Notes under the pieces: model-generated
Database searches by the model: none
The model's input: the letters and a program-made list of their open reading frames with translations, nothing else
Told to the model about the DNA's origin: nothing
Program-made: the position numbers and the translations under genes
Assembly (NCBI RefSeq): GCF_017876795.1
Contig: NZ_JAGIOR010000001.1
Coordinates: 2,196,501-2,260,500, forward strand
Reading direction: 5' to 3'
From: Rhizobium leguminosarum
GTDB taxonomy: Bacteria > Pseudomonadota > Alphaproteobacteria > Rhizobiales > Rhizobiaceae
DNA: 64,000 nucleotides
Part shown: in pieces, positions 43,257 through 52,019 of the stretch
Position numbering within the stretch: the first letter of the stretch is position 1
Layout: the number at the start of each line of letters is the position of its first letter

Positions 43257-43772
43257 CTAATCGTCGCCCGTTAAAGCCCGCGCGACGATCGTGTCGACGA
43301 ATTCGCGTTTATGCGCCGTATAGTGATCGCCCTCCATCCTGAATTCGGCTGCCAGCCTGCGTTTGAGCGCGGCATACTCGGCCGCCGCCTGCGGATGCAC
43401 GATGAGATAATCCCGGAAAGCCAGCCTGTTTCGATGCGTGCCATTGCCGAGCGGGCAGAGGTAGACGCGTTCCCGCGGCACTGAACCTCTCGATAAAAAC
43501 GCCCAGACCTCGTCGTCATGACGATTGCCGCGCGGTTCGTAGCCTTCTGCCAGAAGCACATCGGTGGCATCCTCGATGTGCCCGCGGCCGGGAAGAACGA
43601 TGTCGATATCGATCAGCGGTTTGGCACTCATGCCTGATATGGACGTGCTGCCGATGTGATCGATGGACAGCGCCTGCGGCAACAAGACGATTAACCTGTC
43701 GCGGATGCGCCGGAACGCCTCTGGCCATTGCGGATCGTAGGGCACGAGTTCAACCGGATCGTGGGTCATCAT
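43257..43772 (-). CDS. GrpB/UPF0157 nucleotidyltransferase-fold protein
   Basis: A 171-residue GrpB-family protein: PYDPQWPEAFRRIRDRL, the nucleotidyltransferase-like HIGSTSISGMSAKPLIDIDIVL (G-S-T-x...D-x-D), and HRNRLAFRDYLIVHP. The fold is of the Pol-beta type with two Asp, but no substrate is established. It converges on the DUF2188 gene with 3 bases between stops. Confidence 0.85.
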   Translation of the reverse strand: MMTHDPVELVPYDPQWPEAFRRIRDRLIVLLPQALSIDHIGSTSISGMSAKPLIDIDIVLPGRGHIEDATDVLLAEGYEPRGNRHDDEVWAFLSRGSVPRERVYLCPLGNGTHRNRLAFRDYLIVHPQAAAEYAALKRRLAAEFRMEGDHYTAHKREFVDTIVARALTGDD

Positions 43773-43877
43773 CTTCTTCCGCTAAAGTGCCCCGCTTCCG
43801 ATAAGCCAGGTTTTGGATGCTCAATCGCGTTGAATTTGCGCATGATTCTTCGCGAAAATCGATTCCGGATTTGGAGG

Positions 43878-44777
43878 TTATGTGCTGGTCGAATATCGGT
43901 GATAGGCCTGTAGCCCTTTGACCAGTGCGTCGAAGGTGGCGCGGCAGCGCGGCGAGGTCTTGAGGCTCTCATGCATCGCTATCCACGTGCCGAGCGGTAG
44001 GCCGAAAATATCGGGCAGCACGTGCACCAGATCGGGGTTTTCGCGTGCAAGCCCGATTTGGCAGAGGCCGATGCCGACGCCGGCGCGGATCGCTGCAAGC
44101 TGGGCGAGGTTGCTGTCGGTCCTGTAGGAGAAGTTGATGCCAGGAACCGCGTAGCGCTTCATCACCATACGGACATAGGCCGTCTGCCGGTCGAAGCCGA
44201 TGAGCCGGTGGTTTGCGAGGTCAGCCAAGGTTTGCGGAATGCCGTGTCGTTCGAGATAGCGGCGATGGGCATGGAAGCCGAGCGGGATATCGCCAATGCG
44301 GCGTACGACGAGCGCACCTTGCTGCGGCTCGGCCATGCGCACGGCGATATCGGCCTCGCGGTTCACCAGGTCCTCTATCGTATCGGAAGCCGACAGCTCG
44401 ATCTGGAGTTCGGGATATGTCTCCTGCAGCGGTCCGAGAAGCCCAGGCAGCACTTCGACGGCGATGACCTCGCTGGCGCTGACCCTGACGGTTCCAGCCA
44501 CGCGATCGCGCTCGCCGGATGCGGTGCGCAAAAGGGCGGCTGTGGTTGCAGCCAGCGTCTCGGCATAGGGTCTCAGCGCCAGTGCGGCGTCGGTCGGCAA
44601 CAGCCCGTTCGGGGATCGGGTGAAGAGTTCGGCGCCGATGGCCATTTCCAGTGCGTCGACATGACGACCTATGGTCGGCTGCGTCAACCCCAGTTCGCGG
44701 GCGGCGGCCGAAAGCGACCCCTGCTGAAGCACGGTCCGGAAACTGCGGTAGAAATCCCAGCTCGGTTCAGTGATCAT
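43878..44777 (-). CDS. LysR-family regulator of divergent epimerase gene
   Basis: A 299-residue LysR regulator: SFRTVLQQGSLSAAARELGLTQPTIGRHVDALEMAIG forms the helix-turn-helix, followed by GTVRVSASEVIAVEVLPGLLG of the effector domain. The ATG at 44777 is used; the long open frame beyond is a shadow of the neighbour. It is divergent from the NAD(P)-binding epimerase gene, the likely target, across a 94-base AT-rich region. Confidence 0.88.
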   Translation of the reverse strand: MITEPSWDFYRSFRTVLQQGSLSAAARELGLTQPTIGRHVDALEMAIGAELFTRSPNGLLPTDAALALRPYAETLAATTAALLRTASGERDRVAGTVRVSASEVIAVEVLPGLLGPLQETYPELQIELSASDTIEDLVNREADIAVRMAEPQQGALVVRRIGDIPLGFHAHRRYLERHGIPQTLADLANHRLIGFDRQTAYVRMVMKRYAVPGINFSYRTDSNLAQLAAIRAGVGIGLCQIGLARENPDLVHVLPDIFGLPLGTWIAMHESLKTSPRCRATFDALVKGLQAYHRYSTST

Positions 44778-44871
44778 GTATTTTTGTATAACAGCTGCAT
44801 TTATTTCGTCAATTTCGTTTATCCAAGCCCGGTGGCATAGTTCTCTTATTGGATCGACGGAGACAATTGTC

Positions 44872-45894
44872 ATGAACAGCAAAATGAACACGACGGCGCT
44901 GGTTCTCGGCGCCACCGGCGGCATCGGCGGCGCGGTTGCCCGCAAGCTGCTTGCCCGCGGCTGGCGCATCCGGGCGCTCAACCGTGATGCCGCGAAGGCG
45001 TCGAGGCGCGAGCCGGCTTTCGAATGGATGCAGGGTGACGCGATGAATGCCGGCGACGTGTTGAGGGCGGCTGAAGGGGTCAGTCTGATCGTCCACGCCG
45101 TCAATCCGCCCGGTTACCGCGACTGGGAAACGCTGGTGCTGCCGATGCTCGACAATAGCATTGCCGCTGCACGCGCCGTCGGCGCACGCGTCATGCTGCC
45201 GGGGAACGTCTATAATTTCGGTCCCGATGCCCTGCCGGCGCCGACGGAAGAGAGCCCGCAGCATCCGGTAACGAAGAAGGGGCTAATCCGTGTCGAAATG
45301 GAGAAGCGGCTGAAGGCGGCGTCGCAATCCGGCGCGGGCGTCATCATCGTCAGGGCCGGGGATTTCTTCGGTCCGGGTGCGACTGGAAACAGCTGGTTCT
45401 CGTCCGGCCTGGTGACACCGGGCAAGTCGATCGGCACGATCAAGAATCCGGGACGGCGCGGCGTCGGCCATCAGTGGGCCTATCTGCCCGACATGGCGGA
45501 AACAATCGCTCAGCTTGCCGAGCGGGCCGATCGGCTGCCGCCCTTTGCCGTCTATCATATGGAAGGCTTCTGGGATGCGGATGGCATGCAGATGGCCGAA
45601 GCCATCAAACGCGTCGCCGGCGGCAAGGCGAAGATCGGCGGCTTCCCCTGGTGGATCGTGCCGCTGGCGGCGCCGTTTGTTGCTGTGATGCGGGAGATCC
45701 GGGAGATGCGCTATCTCTGGAAGGTGCCGTTGCGGATGAGGAACAGCAAGCTGGTTGCCGAACTCGGCAAGGAGCCGCAGACGCCGATCGACGAGGCCGT
45801 TAGGGCTTCGCTCGTGGCGCTCGGCTGCCTGCCTGAATCGCATCGTGACCTGGCGAGCGGCTTGATCGCGCCTTCGCCTGAGAATGCGGGTTAA
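44872..45894 (+). CDS. NAD(P)-dependent epimerase/NmrA-like reductase
   Basis: A 340-residue atypical/extended SDR: LVLGATGGIGGAVARKLLARGW is the N-terminal cofactor loop (G-x-x-G-x-x-G). The usual Y-x-x-x-K is not obvious; the T-K-K-G-L-I-R-V-E-M-E region is the nearest. It probably reduces or epimerises a small or lipid substrate, unknown. The stop overlaps that of the convergent kinase by four bases. Confidence 0.8.
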   Translation: MNSKMNTTALVLGATGGIGGAVARKLLARGWRIRALNRDAAKASRREPAFEWMQGDAMNAGDVLRAAEGVSLIVHAVNPPGYRDWETLVLPMLDNSIAAARAVGARVMLPGNVYNFGPDALPAPTEESPQHPVTKKGLIRVEMEKRLKAASQSGAGVIIVRAGDFFGPGATGNSWFSSGLVTPGKSIGTIKNPGRRGVGHQWAYLPDMAETIAQLAERADRLPPFAVYHMEGFWDADGMQMAEAIKRVAGGKAKIGGFPWWIVPLAAPFVAVMREIREMRYLWKVPLRMRNSKLVAELGKEPQTPIDEAVRASLVALGCLPESHRDLASGLIAPSPENAG

Positions 45895-46691
45895 GCCTCT
45901 AGTTCAGCGAGCGCGAGCTGGGCGACGGTCAGAGCCGTCTCCGCTTGTCGCGTGTTTGCGTCGCCGAGGAACCAAGCGGCGGAAAGGCCGGAATAGGCGG
46001 CAATCCATCGCAGCAGCCGTTTTGACTCCAGCCGGGCCTCGGCCGAAACGACGGCGAGCTGGCGGCGGAAACGGGCGGGATCGGTGATAACAGGCAGTTC
46101 CTCATTGGCGAAGATATTGGCAAAATCGAAGCCGCGCTCGCCATGGAGCCGCTTCGGATCGATCGCCAGCCAGCCACGCGCCTCGAAATCGAGAATGTTC
46201 TCGTGATGAATATCGCCATGCAGGACGGTGAGGTCGCGCTGGTCGGCGAGCAGGGCGTCGGCAATCGCCGAGCAGTTGGCCAGCGTGCCGCCATGTTTTT
46301 TTGCTGCCGGTTCCAGATCGCGGAACCAGCGGGTGAGGGGCACGGGATCAGGAAGCGGTTTTTCGCGCGGCGCATGCAGCCGTGCCGCCGTCCGGCAGAG
46401 GATGCGGCTCGCCTCGTCGTCCTCGCCGTTCATCGCCATGGTAAGCAGCGAACGTTTTCCCATCGCCCTTTCCAAAAGCACAGCGTCGCCTTCCTGGGCA
46501 TAGACATGGGCTGCACCATCACCATCCCACCATTGCATCAAAAGCGCGCCGTATCGTTCGTCAATATCGGCCGCCACTTTCAGCATGGCGGGCCTGTCCT
46601 GCCAGAGGACCGGCAGCAGGCGGCTTGAATGGGTGATGATGGGCTCGCCGTCGGCAATTAGCGACCAGCGATCAAGGTGGGGAGCGAACAT
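45891..46691 (-). CDS. Aminoglycoside/hydroxyurea phosphotransferase-like kinase
   Basis: A 266-residue APH(6)/hydroxyurea-resistance-type kinase. The Brenner motif is VLHGDIHHENILDF (~156-169) with catalytic Asp, and the metal-binding aspartate follows in LAIDPKRLHGE. The N-terminal lobe has MLKVAADIDER with the Lys for ATP. The family is related to streptomycin 6-kinase. It is a chromosomal, ordinary-looking gene, so it may have a housekeeping small-molecule substrate; resistance cannot be inferred. Confidence 0.82.
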   Translation of the reverse strand: MFAPHLDRWSLIADGEPIITHSSRLLPVLWQDRPAMLKVAADIDERYGALLMQWWDGDGAAHVYAQEGDAVLLERAMGKRSLLTMAMNGEDDEASRILCRTAARLHAPREKPLPDPVPLTRWFRDLEPAAKKHGGTLANCSAIADALLADQRDLTVLHGDIHHENILDFEARGWLAIDPKRLHGERGFDFANIFANEELPVITDPARFRRQLAVVSAEARLESKRLLRWIAAYSGLSAAWFLGDANTRQAETALTVAQLALAELEA

Positions 46692-46729
46692 GATGGCACC
46701 CTACAGAGACACGTCGGAAATGGAAAGGC

Positions 46730-47854
46730 TCAGGCGACCTTTTCGAGGACGGGGTAATCGACATAACCCTTGGCGGTGCCGCCATAGAAGGTCGACTGGT
46801 CTGGCGTGTTGAGCGGCAGGTTTTTCGCCAGCCGTTCGACCAGATCGGGATTGGCGATGAAGGGCTTGCCGAAGGCGACGAGATCCACGCGGCCGCTTTC
46901 GACGGCGTCGATCGCCAGTTCCCGGTCATAGCCGTTATTGACCATCCAGTCGGCCTTGCCGCCTGCCGTTTCATAGGCCTGGCGCAACGCCTTATAGTCG
47001 AAGGACGGATTGTCGCCCTGGCGGTAGTCGCGATCACCACCTGTCTGGCCTTCGATCACATGGATATAGGCGAGATCGTATTTTGCCAGACCTTCGACGA
47101 CATGGGTGAAGGTCGCCTGCGGATTGGAATCATAGCTTTCACCCGACGGCGTCACCGGTGAGATGCGGATCGCGGTGCGGCCCGCGCCGATTTCGCTCAC
47201 CACGGCATCGACGACCTCGAAGGTCAGACGGGTGCGGTTTTCGATCGAGCCGCCATATTGGTCGGTGCGCTCGTTGACGCCGTCGCGGATGAACTGGTCG
47301 AGCAGGTAGCCGTTGGCGCCGTGGATTTCGACACCGTCAAAACCGGCGTCAATCGCCGCGCGGGCGGCCTTGCGGTAATCTTCGACGATACCGGGGACTT
47401 CGGCGGTTTCGAGCGCGCGTGGCTCGGAGGTGTCGGCAAAGCTGCCGCTGCCGTCGCCGTTGACCAGGTAGGTCTTGGCCTTGGCGACGCGGTCGGTCGA
47501 GGAGACCGGCTTGCCGCCGTTCGGCTGCAGCGTCGTGTGCGAGATGCGGCCGACATGCCACATCTGGACGACGATCTTACCGCCTGATGTATGGACCGCG
47601 TCGGTTACGCGCTTCCAGCCGTCGAGTGCCTCTTTGGTGTAAAGGCCGGGCACGTTGGCGTAACCCTGGCCCTGATGGGTGATCGCGGTCGCTTCGGTGA
47701 TGATCAGGCCAGCCGTCGCACGCTGGCGGTAATATTCGACGTTAAGGTCGTTCGGGATTGCGCCCGGCGAGCGGTTGCGGGTGAGCGGCGCCATGACGAT
47801 GCGGTTCTTGACTGTGATGTCGCCGACCTTGGTGGGTTCGAAAAGCTTGGCCAT
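46730..47854 (-). CDS. Old-yellow-enzyme-type NADH:flavin oxidoreductase (NemA-like)
   Basis: A 374-residue OYE: MAPLTRNRSPG for FMN, QMWHVGRISH, the substrate-binding EIHGANGYLLDQFIRDGVNERTDQYGGSIENR block, and AFGKPFIANPDL at the C-terminus. It reduces activated alkenes such as N-ethylmaleimide and nitro compounds. The ATG at 47854 gives the standard MAKLFEPTKVG start. It is last in the arsR-MFS-OYE operon, probably responding to electrophiles. Confidence 0.92.
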   Translation of the reverse strand: MAKLFEPTKVGDITVKNRIVMAPLTRNRSPGAIPNDLNVEYYRQRATAGLIITEATAITHQGQGYANVPGLYTKEALDGWKRVTDAVHTSGGKIVVQMWHVGRISHTTLQPNGGKPVSSTDRVAKAKTYLVNGDGSGSFADTSEPRALETAEVPGIVEDYRKAARAAIDAGFDGVEIHGANGYLLDQFIRDGVNERTDQYGGSIENRTRLTFEVVDAVVSEIGAGRTAIRISPVTPSGESYDSNPQATFTHVVEGLAKYDLAYIHVIEGQTGGDRDYRQGDNPSFDYKALRQAYETAGGKADWMVNNGYDRELAIDAVESGRVDLVAFGKPFIANPDLVERLAKNLPLNTPDQSTFYGGTAKGYVDYPVLEKVA

Positions 47855-47879
47855 GATGGTCCTTTCTTTTGCGGGAGGA

Positions 47880-49046
47880 TCACTCGGCAGGGGCAAGAGC
47901 GGCCCGGCCCCGGGCGGAGAGATAGGTGAGCGCCGTCGCGCCGAGGCCAATCAGGGCCATCAGGGCTGCGGCGAGCGGAACGCGGGTGAGGTCGAAGCCG
48001 GCATCGATGACGAGGCCGCCAACCCAGGCACCGAGTGCATTGCCGGTGTTGAAGGCACCGATATTAATGGTTGAAACCAGGTTCGGGGCGTCCTTGCCGA
48101 AGCCGACGACGCCGACCTGTAGCGCCGGCACGGCGGCGAAACTTGCTAGTGCCCAGAGGAAGAGCGTGATTTCGGCCGGGATGAAGAAGCGGCTCGTATA
48201 ACTGAAGACGATCGAGGTGAGGGCGATCGCGGCGAAGACGCCGGCAAGCGTCGTTCCAAGCCGCCAGTCGGCCAGTTTGCCGCCGACAAGATTGCCGATG
48301 GTCAGTCCGAGGCCAATCAGGAACAGCGTCCAGGTGACGCCTTCCGGCGAAACGCCGGTGACGTCGCGCAGCAGCGGGGCGATATAGGTGAAGAGGGCGA
48401 ACATCGAGGCAGCGAAGAAGACGGTGGTGGAAAGCGCCAGCCACAGGCGGCCATTCCTGAGCGCCGCGATTTCGCGCAGGATACTGCCGTTTTCCTGCTG
48501 CTTATCCCTGGGCAGGATGGCGATCAGGCCTGATATGGTGACGACGCCGATGATGGTGACGACCCCGAATGTGGCGCGCCAACCATAGGCTTGGCCGATT
48601 GCGGTGCCGAGCGGTACGCCGAGAACGTTGGCAAGCGTCAGGCCGGTAAACATCAGTGCGACGGCGCGGGCCTTGCGGTCTTCGGCGACGAGACCTGCGG
48701 CGACGACCGAACCGATGCCGAAGAAGGCGCCGTGGCAAAGCGCGGTCACGACGCGGGCGATCATCAATACCCAGTAGTCGCTCGCCAGAGCGCAAAGCAG
48801 GTTGCCGGCGATGAAGAAGGCCATCAGCGCGATCAGGGCGGTGCGGCGTTTCAGCTTCGCAGTCGAAATAGCCATCACCGGGGCGCCGATGGCGACCGCC
48901 AGTGCATAACCGGTCACCAGCCAGCCGGCCTGCGGGATGCCGACCGAGAGATCGGCGGCGACCTCGGGCAACAGACCCATGATGACGAATTCGGTGGTGC
49001 CTATCGCAAACGAGCTCAAGGCGAGAACGAAGAGGGCGAGGGGCAT
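47880..49046 (-). CDS. MFS transporter (AraJ/YdhP-type)
   Basis: A 388-residue twelve-helix MFS exporter of the DHA1 group: FAIGTTEFVIMGLLPEVAADL at TM1 is characteristic of AraJ/YdhP/NepI-like proteins, and loop 2-3 contains STAKLKRRTALI. It probably exports a drug or metabolite. The start is one base upstream of the arsR stop region, so the two are in one operon. Confidence 0.88.
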   Translation of the reverse strand: MPLALFVLALSSFAIGTTEFVIMGLLPEVAADLSVGIPQAGWLVTGYALAVAIGAPVMAISTAKLKRRTALIALMAFFIAGNLLCALASDYWVLMIARVVTALCHGAFFGIGSVVAAGLVAEDRKARAVALMFTGLTLANVLGVPLGTAIGQAYGWRATFGVVTIIGVVTISGLIAILPRDKQQENGSILREIAALRNGRLWLALSTTVFFAASMFALFTYIAPLLRDVTGVSPEGVTWTLFLIGLGLTIGNLVGGKLADWRLGTTLAGVFAAIALTSIVFSYTSRFFIPAEITLFLWALASFAAVPALQVGVVGFGKDAPNLVSTINIGAFNTGNALGAWVGGLVIDAGFDLTRVPLAAALMALIGLGATALTYLSARGRAALAPAE

Positions 49047-49047
49047 T

Positions 49048-49347
49048 CTAAAGGTCCTGCGTCAGTTGCTTCAGGAAGGCGGCGATCGTTTCGTCGTTAC
49101 GTTTGTAGAAGATCCACTGTCCGACGCGTTTGGTGGTGACGAGGCCGGCGCGATGCAGCGTTCCCAAATGGGCCGAGACGGTCGACTGCGACAGGCCGCA
49201 GCGCTCGAACTGGCTGGCGCAGACGCCCATTTCGAAAGGATGCTCCTGCGAGGGGAAATGTTGCTCTGGATTTTTCAGCCAGTTCAGAATGTCCATCCGG
49301 GTCGGGTGGGCAAGTGCCTTGATGATCTCGTCTTTGTCCATCGTCAT
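49048..49347 (-). CDS. ArsR-family winged-helix regulator
   Basis: A 99-residue ArsR/SmtB regulator: ALAHPTRMDILNWLKN, then CGLSQSTVSAHLGTLHRAGLVTTKRVGQWIFYKR as recognition helix and wing. Two cysteines (VCASQFERCG, ~43 and 50) lie in or near helix alpha3 and could form a thiol sensor. First gene of the arsR-MFS-OYE operon. In S. meliloti I recall an ArsR gene flanking the AbcR sRNAs, which fits the position here. Confidence 0.88.
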   Translation of the reverse strand: MTMDKDEIIKALAHPTRMDILNWLKNPEQHFPSQEHPFEMGVCASQFERCGLSQSTVSAHLGTLHRAGLVTTKRVGQWIFYKRNDETIAAFLKQLTQDL

Positions 49348-49455
49348 TCACCGAACTATAAATCGTGTTCAATCGATATATTGATCGTCAGACGTCGATA
49401 TGCAAATCACGGAGGCGTGAGGCCGCGAGTTTTATGGAGTGGGCAAATTTTGGGC

Positions 49456-49570
49456 AAAAAAAGAGGGCCACCGGAAAACCAGGGCCCTTATAATTGTGAA
49501 GGTCAAAAACCTCCAGAGGGGAACAGCTAATGCGGTGGTACTGGGAGAGAAACCACAAGATGCATCAGCT
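49456..49570 (-). ncRNA. abcR: AbcR-type (alpha-r15) small RNA, distal copy
   Basis: Trans-acting Hfq-dependent sRNA that represses many ABC-transporter mRNAs. On the minus strand the transcript would start ~49570, contain the unpaired GTTCCCCTC target-binding loop and the TGGAGG-TTTTTGACC helix, and end at a stem GGGCC/GGCCC with CTGG/CCGG and loop TTTT, followed by TCTTTTTTT (49456-49464). Its promoter is -35 TTGAAA (49600-49605) and -10 CATATC (49577-49582) with 17 bases between. It is a near copy of the sRNA at 49678-49794, offset by ~222 bases. Confidence 0.85.
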
Positions 49571-49576
49571 GAGGGA

Positions 49577-49605
49577 GATATGGTGCTTCATTGAGCAGGT
49601 TTCAA
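49577..49605 (-). promoter_or_regulatory. Sigma-70 promoter of distal AbcR sRNA
   Basis: On the minus strand TTGAAA (49600-49605), spacer 17 bases, CATATC (49577-49582). The CACCATATC block is shared exactly with the promoter of the other copy, although the -35 and spacer differ. Confidence 0.7.
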
Positions 49606-49677
49606 TGCTTTTTTGTGCATGTCTGCTATGCGTCGCACAATTTTTTTGCGGTGCGGCATTTGTCGACGCGCTAAGGC

Positions 49678-49794
49678 AAAAAAAGAGGGCCACTGGAAAA
49701 CCAGGGCCCTTTATAAGTGTGAAGGTCAAAAACCTCCAGAGGGGAACAGCTAATGCGGTGGAAGTGGGAGGAAAAGCCACCATGTGCATCAGCT
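49678..49794 (-). ncRNA. abcR: AbcR-type (alpha-r15) small RNA, proximal copy
   Basis: Second member of the tandem pair. Predicted start ~49794, 5' hairpin GGTGG...CCACC, the shared GTTCCCCTC loop, and a near-perfect terminator (GGGCC-A-CTGG, AAAA loop on the plus strand, CCAG-GGCCC; T-run 49678-49684). Length ~117 bases is that reported for the family. Promoter -35 TTGCTG (49824-49829), 17 bases, -10 CATATC (49801-49806). The LsrB/VtlR-type gene lies 100 bases upstream. Numbering as AbcR1 or AbcR2 is not decidable here. Confidence 0.87.
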
Positions 49795-49800
49795 ATGAGC

Positions 49801-49829
49801 GATATGGTGGTTTAATGTGCAAACAGCAA
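49801..49829 (-). promoter_or_regulatory. Sigma-70 promoter of proximal AbcR sRNA
   Basis: On the minus strand TTGCTG (49824-49829), spacer 17 bases, CATATC (49801-49806). The LysR activator known for this sRNA in related bacteria would bind upstream, in the ~65 bases left before the lsrB stop. Confidence 0.7.
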
Positions 49830-49894
49830 CCCTTATTTGTGCATGCCAGTTATGCGCTATCCGCATAGTATGGAAATCATTCCATAAATCTGGC

Positions 49895-50791
49895 TCAAAA
49901 GTTCCAGTTTCTGGCCTTGCTGACGATGAAATCGCGAAAAGCTTTCAGCTTGGCGGCGTTCTTGATCTCGTCGGGATAGCAGAAATAGGTGTCGAAGGAG
50001 GGAACGTCGGCATTGATCGCCAGCTGAATCAGGCCCGGGTCGCGGCCGACGATGTAATCCGGCAGGCAAGCGATGCCGATGCCGAGCAGGGCGGCGCGCT
50101 TGATCGAGGTCTGGCTGTTGATCTGCAAATGCGGGATACGCTTGTTGTCTGACGAGCGGCCGGCGACCTCCAGCCAGTTGACGTCGAGCAGGTAACTCGG
50201 TGCCGGCTCGCCGAAAGTGATGATGCGGTGATTGTCGAGATCCTCGATCTTCTGCGGCTCGCCATGCCGATTGATGTAGGAGGGCGCCGCATAGACGTGC
50301 ATGTGCACGGTAAAGAGTTTGCGCTGGATGAGGTCGGATTGCTGCGGCTGGCGCAAGCGGATTGCGCAGTCGGCGTGGCGCATGTTCACATCCACTTCCT
50401 CGTTGTCGAGGATCAGCTGGATCTGCACATCGGGATAGAGCTGCAGGAATTCCTGGATCTTGTCGGTCAGCCAGCCCTGACCGAGGCCGACCGTCGTGGT
50501 CACGCGCAGCTTGCCGGACGGCGTCTCATTGGTCTCGGTGAGCTGCATCTTCACCGTTTCGAGCTTCAGCAGCACGTCATGGGCGGTGCGGTACAGCAGC
50601 TCGCCCTGTTCGGTCAGAATCAGGCCGCGTGCATGGCGGTGAAACAGCTTGGTGCCGACATCCTGCTCCAGCGCGCTGACCTGGCGGCTAATGGCGGATT
50701 GGGACAGATGCAGTTTGTCCGCCGCATGCGTGAACGAGCCCGCCTCGGCAGCTGCGTGAAAAATACGCAGCTTGTCCCAATCCAATGGCAT
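49895..50791 (-). CDS. lsrB: LysR regulator LsrB/VtlR
   Basis: A 298-residue LysR protein. N-terminal MPLDWDKLRIFHAAAEAGSF, helix-turn-helix HAADKLHLSQSAISRQVSALEQ, and the C-terminal ...DEIKNAAKLKAFRDFIVSKARNW. LsrB in S. meliloti affects symbiosis, LPS and redox; VtlR in Brucella/Agrobacterium activates abcR transcription. The gene order arsR-abcR-abcR-lsrB-trxB-lrp matches what I recall from S. meliloti. ATG 50791 has GGGGGA before it. It is transcribed toward the sRNAs and follows trxB by 22 bases. Confidence 0.88.
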   Translation of the reverse strand: MPLDWDKLRIFHAAAEAGSFTHAADKLHLSQSAISRQVSALEQDVGTKLFHRHARGLILTEQGELLYRTAHDVLLKLETVKMQLTETNETPSGKLRVTTTVGLGQGWLTDKIQEFLQLYPDVQIQLILDNEEVDVNMRHADCAIRLRQPQQSDLIQRKLFTVHMHVYAAPSYINRHGEPQKIEDLDNHRIITFGEPAPSYLLDVNWLEVAGRSSDNKRIPHLQINSQTSIKRAALLGIGIACLPDYIVGRDPGLIQLAINADVPSFDTYFCYPDEIKNAAKLKAFRDFIVSKARNWNF

Positions 50792-50813
50792 TCCCCCACC
50801 CCTCATGCCGATC

Positions 50814-51788
50814 TTACTCCGCGGCCACGGCGACGGGCATGTGGCCCGTCAGGTATCGCTCGGCTTCAAGCGCTGCCATGCACCCCAGGCCGGCGGCAGT
50901 AATCGCCTGGCGGAACGTATCGTCGGTCACGTCGCCGGCGGCATAGACCCCCTGCAGGCTGGTCGCGGTCGAATCCGGCGCGGTCCAGAGATAACCGTTG
51001 TCCTTCAGCTTCAGTTTGTCCTTGAAGAGCTCGGTTGCCGGCGCATGGCCGATGGCGACGAAGACGCCGTCGACGACCATCTCGGTGATCGCGCCGGTCC
51101 TGACGTCACGCAGGCGCGCACCGGATACGGATTGCGGCATCGGTGGCTTGGCCGGCGTGCCGGTAATTTCCGCCACTTCGGTGTTCCACAGCACCTTGAT
51201 ATTGTCCTTGGAGAACAGGCGTTCCTGCAGGATCTTCTCGGCCCGAAAGAAATCGCGGCGGTGAACCAATGTCACCGACTTGGCGATGTTGGAGAGATAG
51301 AGCGCCTCCTCGACGGCGCTGTTGCCGCCGCCGACCACGATCACATCCTTGTTGCGATAGAAGAAACCGTCGCAGGTGGCGCAAGCCGAAACGCCGAAGC
51401 CCTGGAAATGCTGCTCGCTCTCGATGCCGAGCCACTTGGCCTTGGCGCCGGTGGCGATGATCAGCGTATCGGCGGTCCAGACCTGGCCGCTGTCGGTGCG
51501 GGCGACGAAGGGACGCTGGTTCATGTCGACTTCGGTGACGACGTCGTTGACGATCTCGGCGCCGACATGTTTTGCCTGCTGCAGCATCTGTTCCATCAGC
51601 CAGGGACCCTGGATCGGATCGGCAAAGCCCGGATAATTCTCGACATCGGTGGTGATCATCAGCTGGCCGCCCTGTTCGAGACCGGCAATCAGAACCGGTT
51701 TCAGCATGGCGCGCGCGGCATAGACCGCGGCGGTATAGCCTGCAGGTCCGGAACCGATGATGAGCACCTTGGTGTGGCGGGCGGGCAT
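50814..51788 (-). CDS. trxB: Thioredoxin reductase
   Basis: A 324-residue NADPH-dependent FAD enzyme that reduces thioredoxin. FAD motif IGSGPAGYTAAVYAARA (~11-27), redox-active C136-A-T-C139 in GVSACATCDGFFY, NADPH motif VGGGNSAVEEALYLS and the C-terminal YAAGDVTDDTFRQAITAAGLGCMAA. Upstream of lsrB on the same strand with 22 bases between, so the redox regulator LsrB may share its transcript. Confidence 0.97.
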   Translation of the reverse strand: MPARHTKVLIIGSGPAGYTAAVYAARAMLKPVLIAGLEQGGQLMITTDVENYPGFADPIQGPWLMEQMLQQAKHVGAEIVNDVVTEVDMNQRPFVARTDSGQVWTADTLIIATGAKAKWLGIESEQHFQGFGVSACATCDGFFYRNKDVIVVGGGNSAVEEALYLSNIAKSVTLVHRRDFFRAEKILQERLFSKDNIKVLWNTEVAEITGTPAKPPMPQSVSGARLRDVRTGAITEMVVDGVFVAIGHAPATELFKDKLKLKDNGYLWTAPDSTATSLQGVYAAGDVTDDTFRQAITAAGLGCMAALEAERYLTGHMPVAVAAE

Positions 51789-52019
51789 GTCATTTCCTTT
51801 CGACTGGCAGGATGGCGGCGGCTAAGTGGCGATTGCGGCCGTTTCGCGGTCCATGGGCCATTTATGAACGTCCAATGCTATTATTCAAGGGCAGCCTTGC
51901 GTTACCAACAAGGCAAATCGCCCGGATGTGCAAGAATCCGTCATCGGCGTGAAACATTCTTGCGTATTCCGCCGCTTTATATAGAAGCTCCCCGCGGAGA
52001 ATTAAAGAAAGGCAATGAT

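Noticed and set aside
45891..46691. Acquired antibiotic-resistance gene
   Set aside because: Kinase motifs are present, but there are no mobile elements around it and no unusual composition; a metabolic role is as likely.
49530..49868. A 112-codon plus-strand frame across the AbcR region
   Set aside because: It covers the promoters and sRNAs, includes low-quality sequence and has no family; the repeats explain the region better.
50772..52019. Very long plus-strand frame leading into lrp
   Set aside because: It is antisense to trxB, which has a full active site; lrp has its own GTG with ribosome site at 52020.
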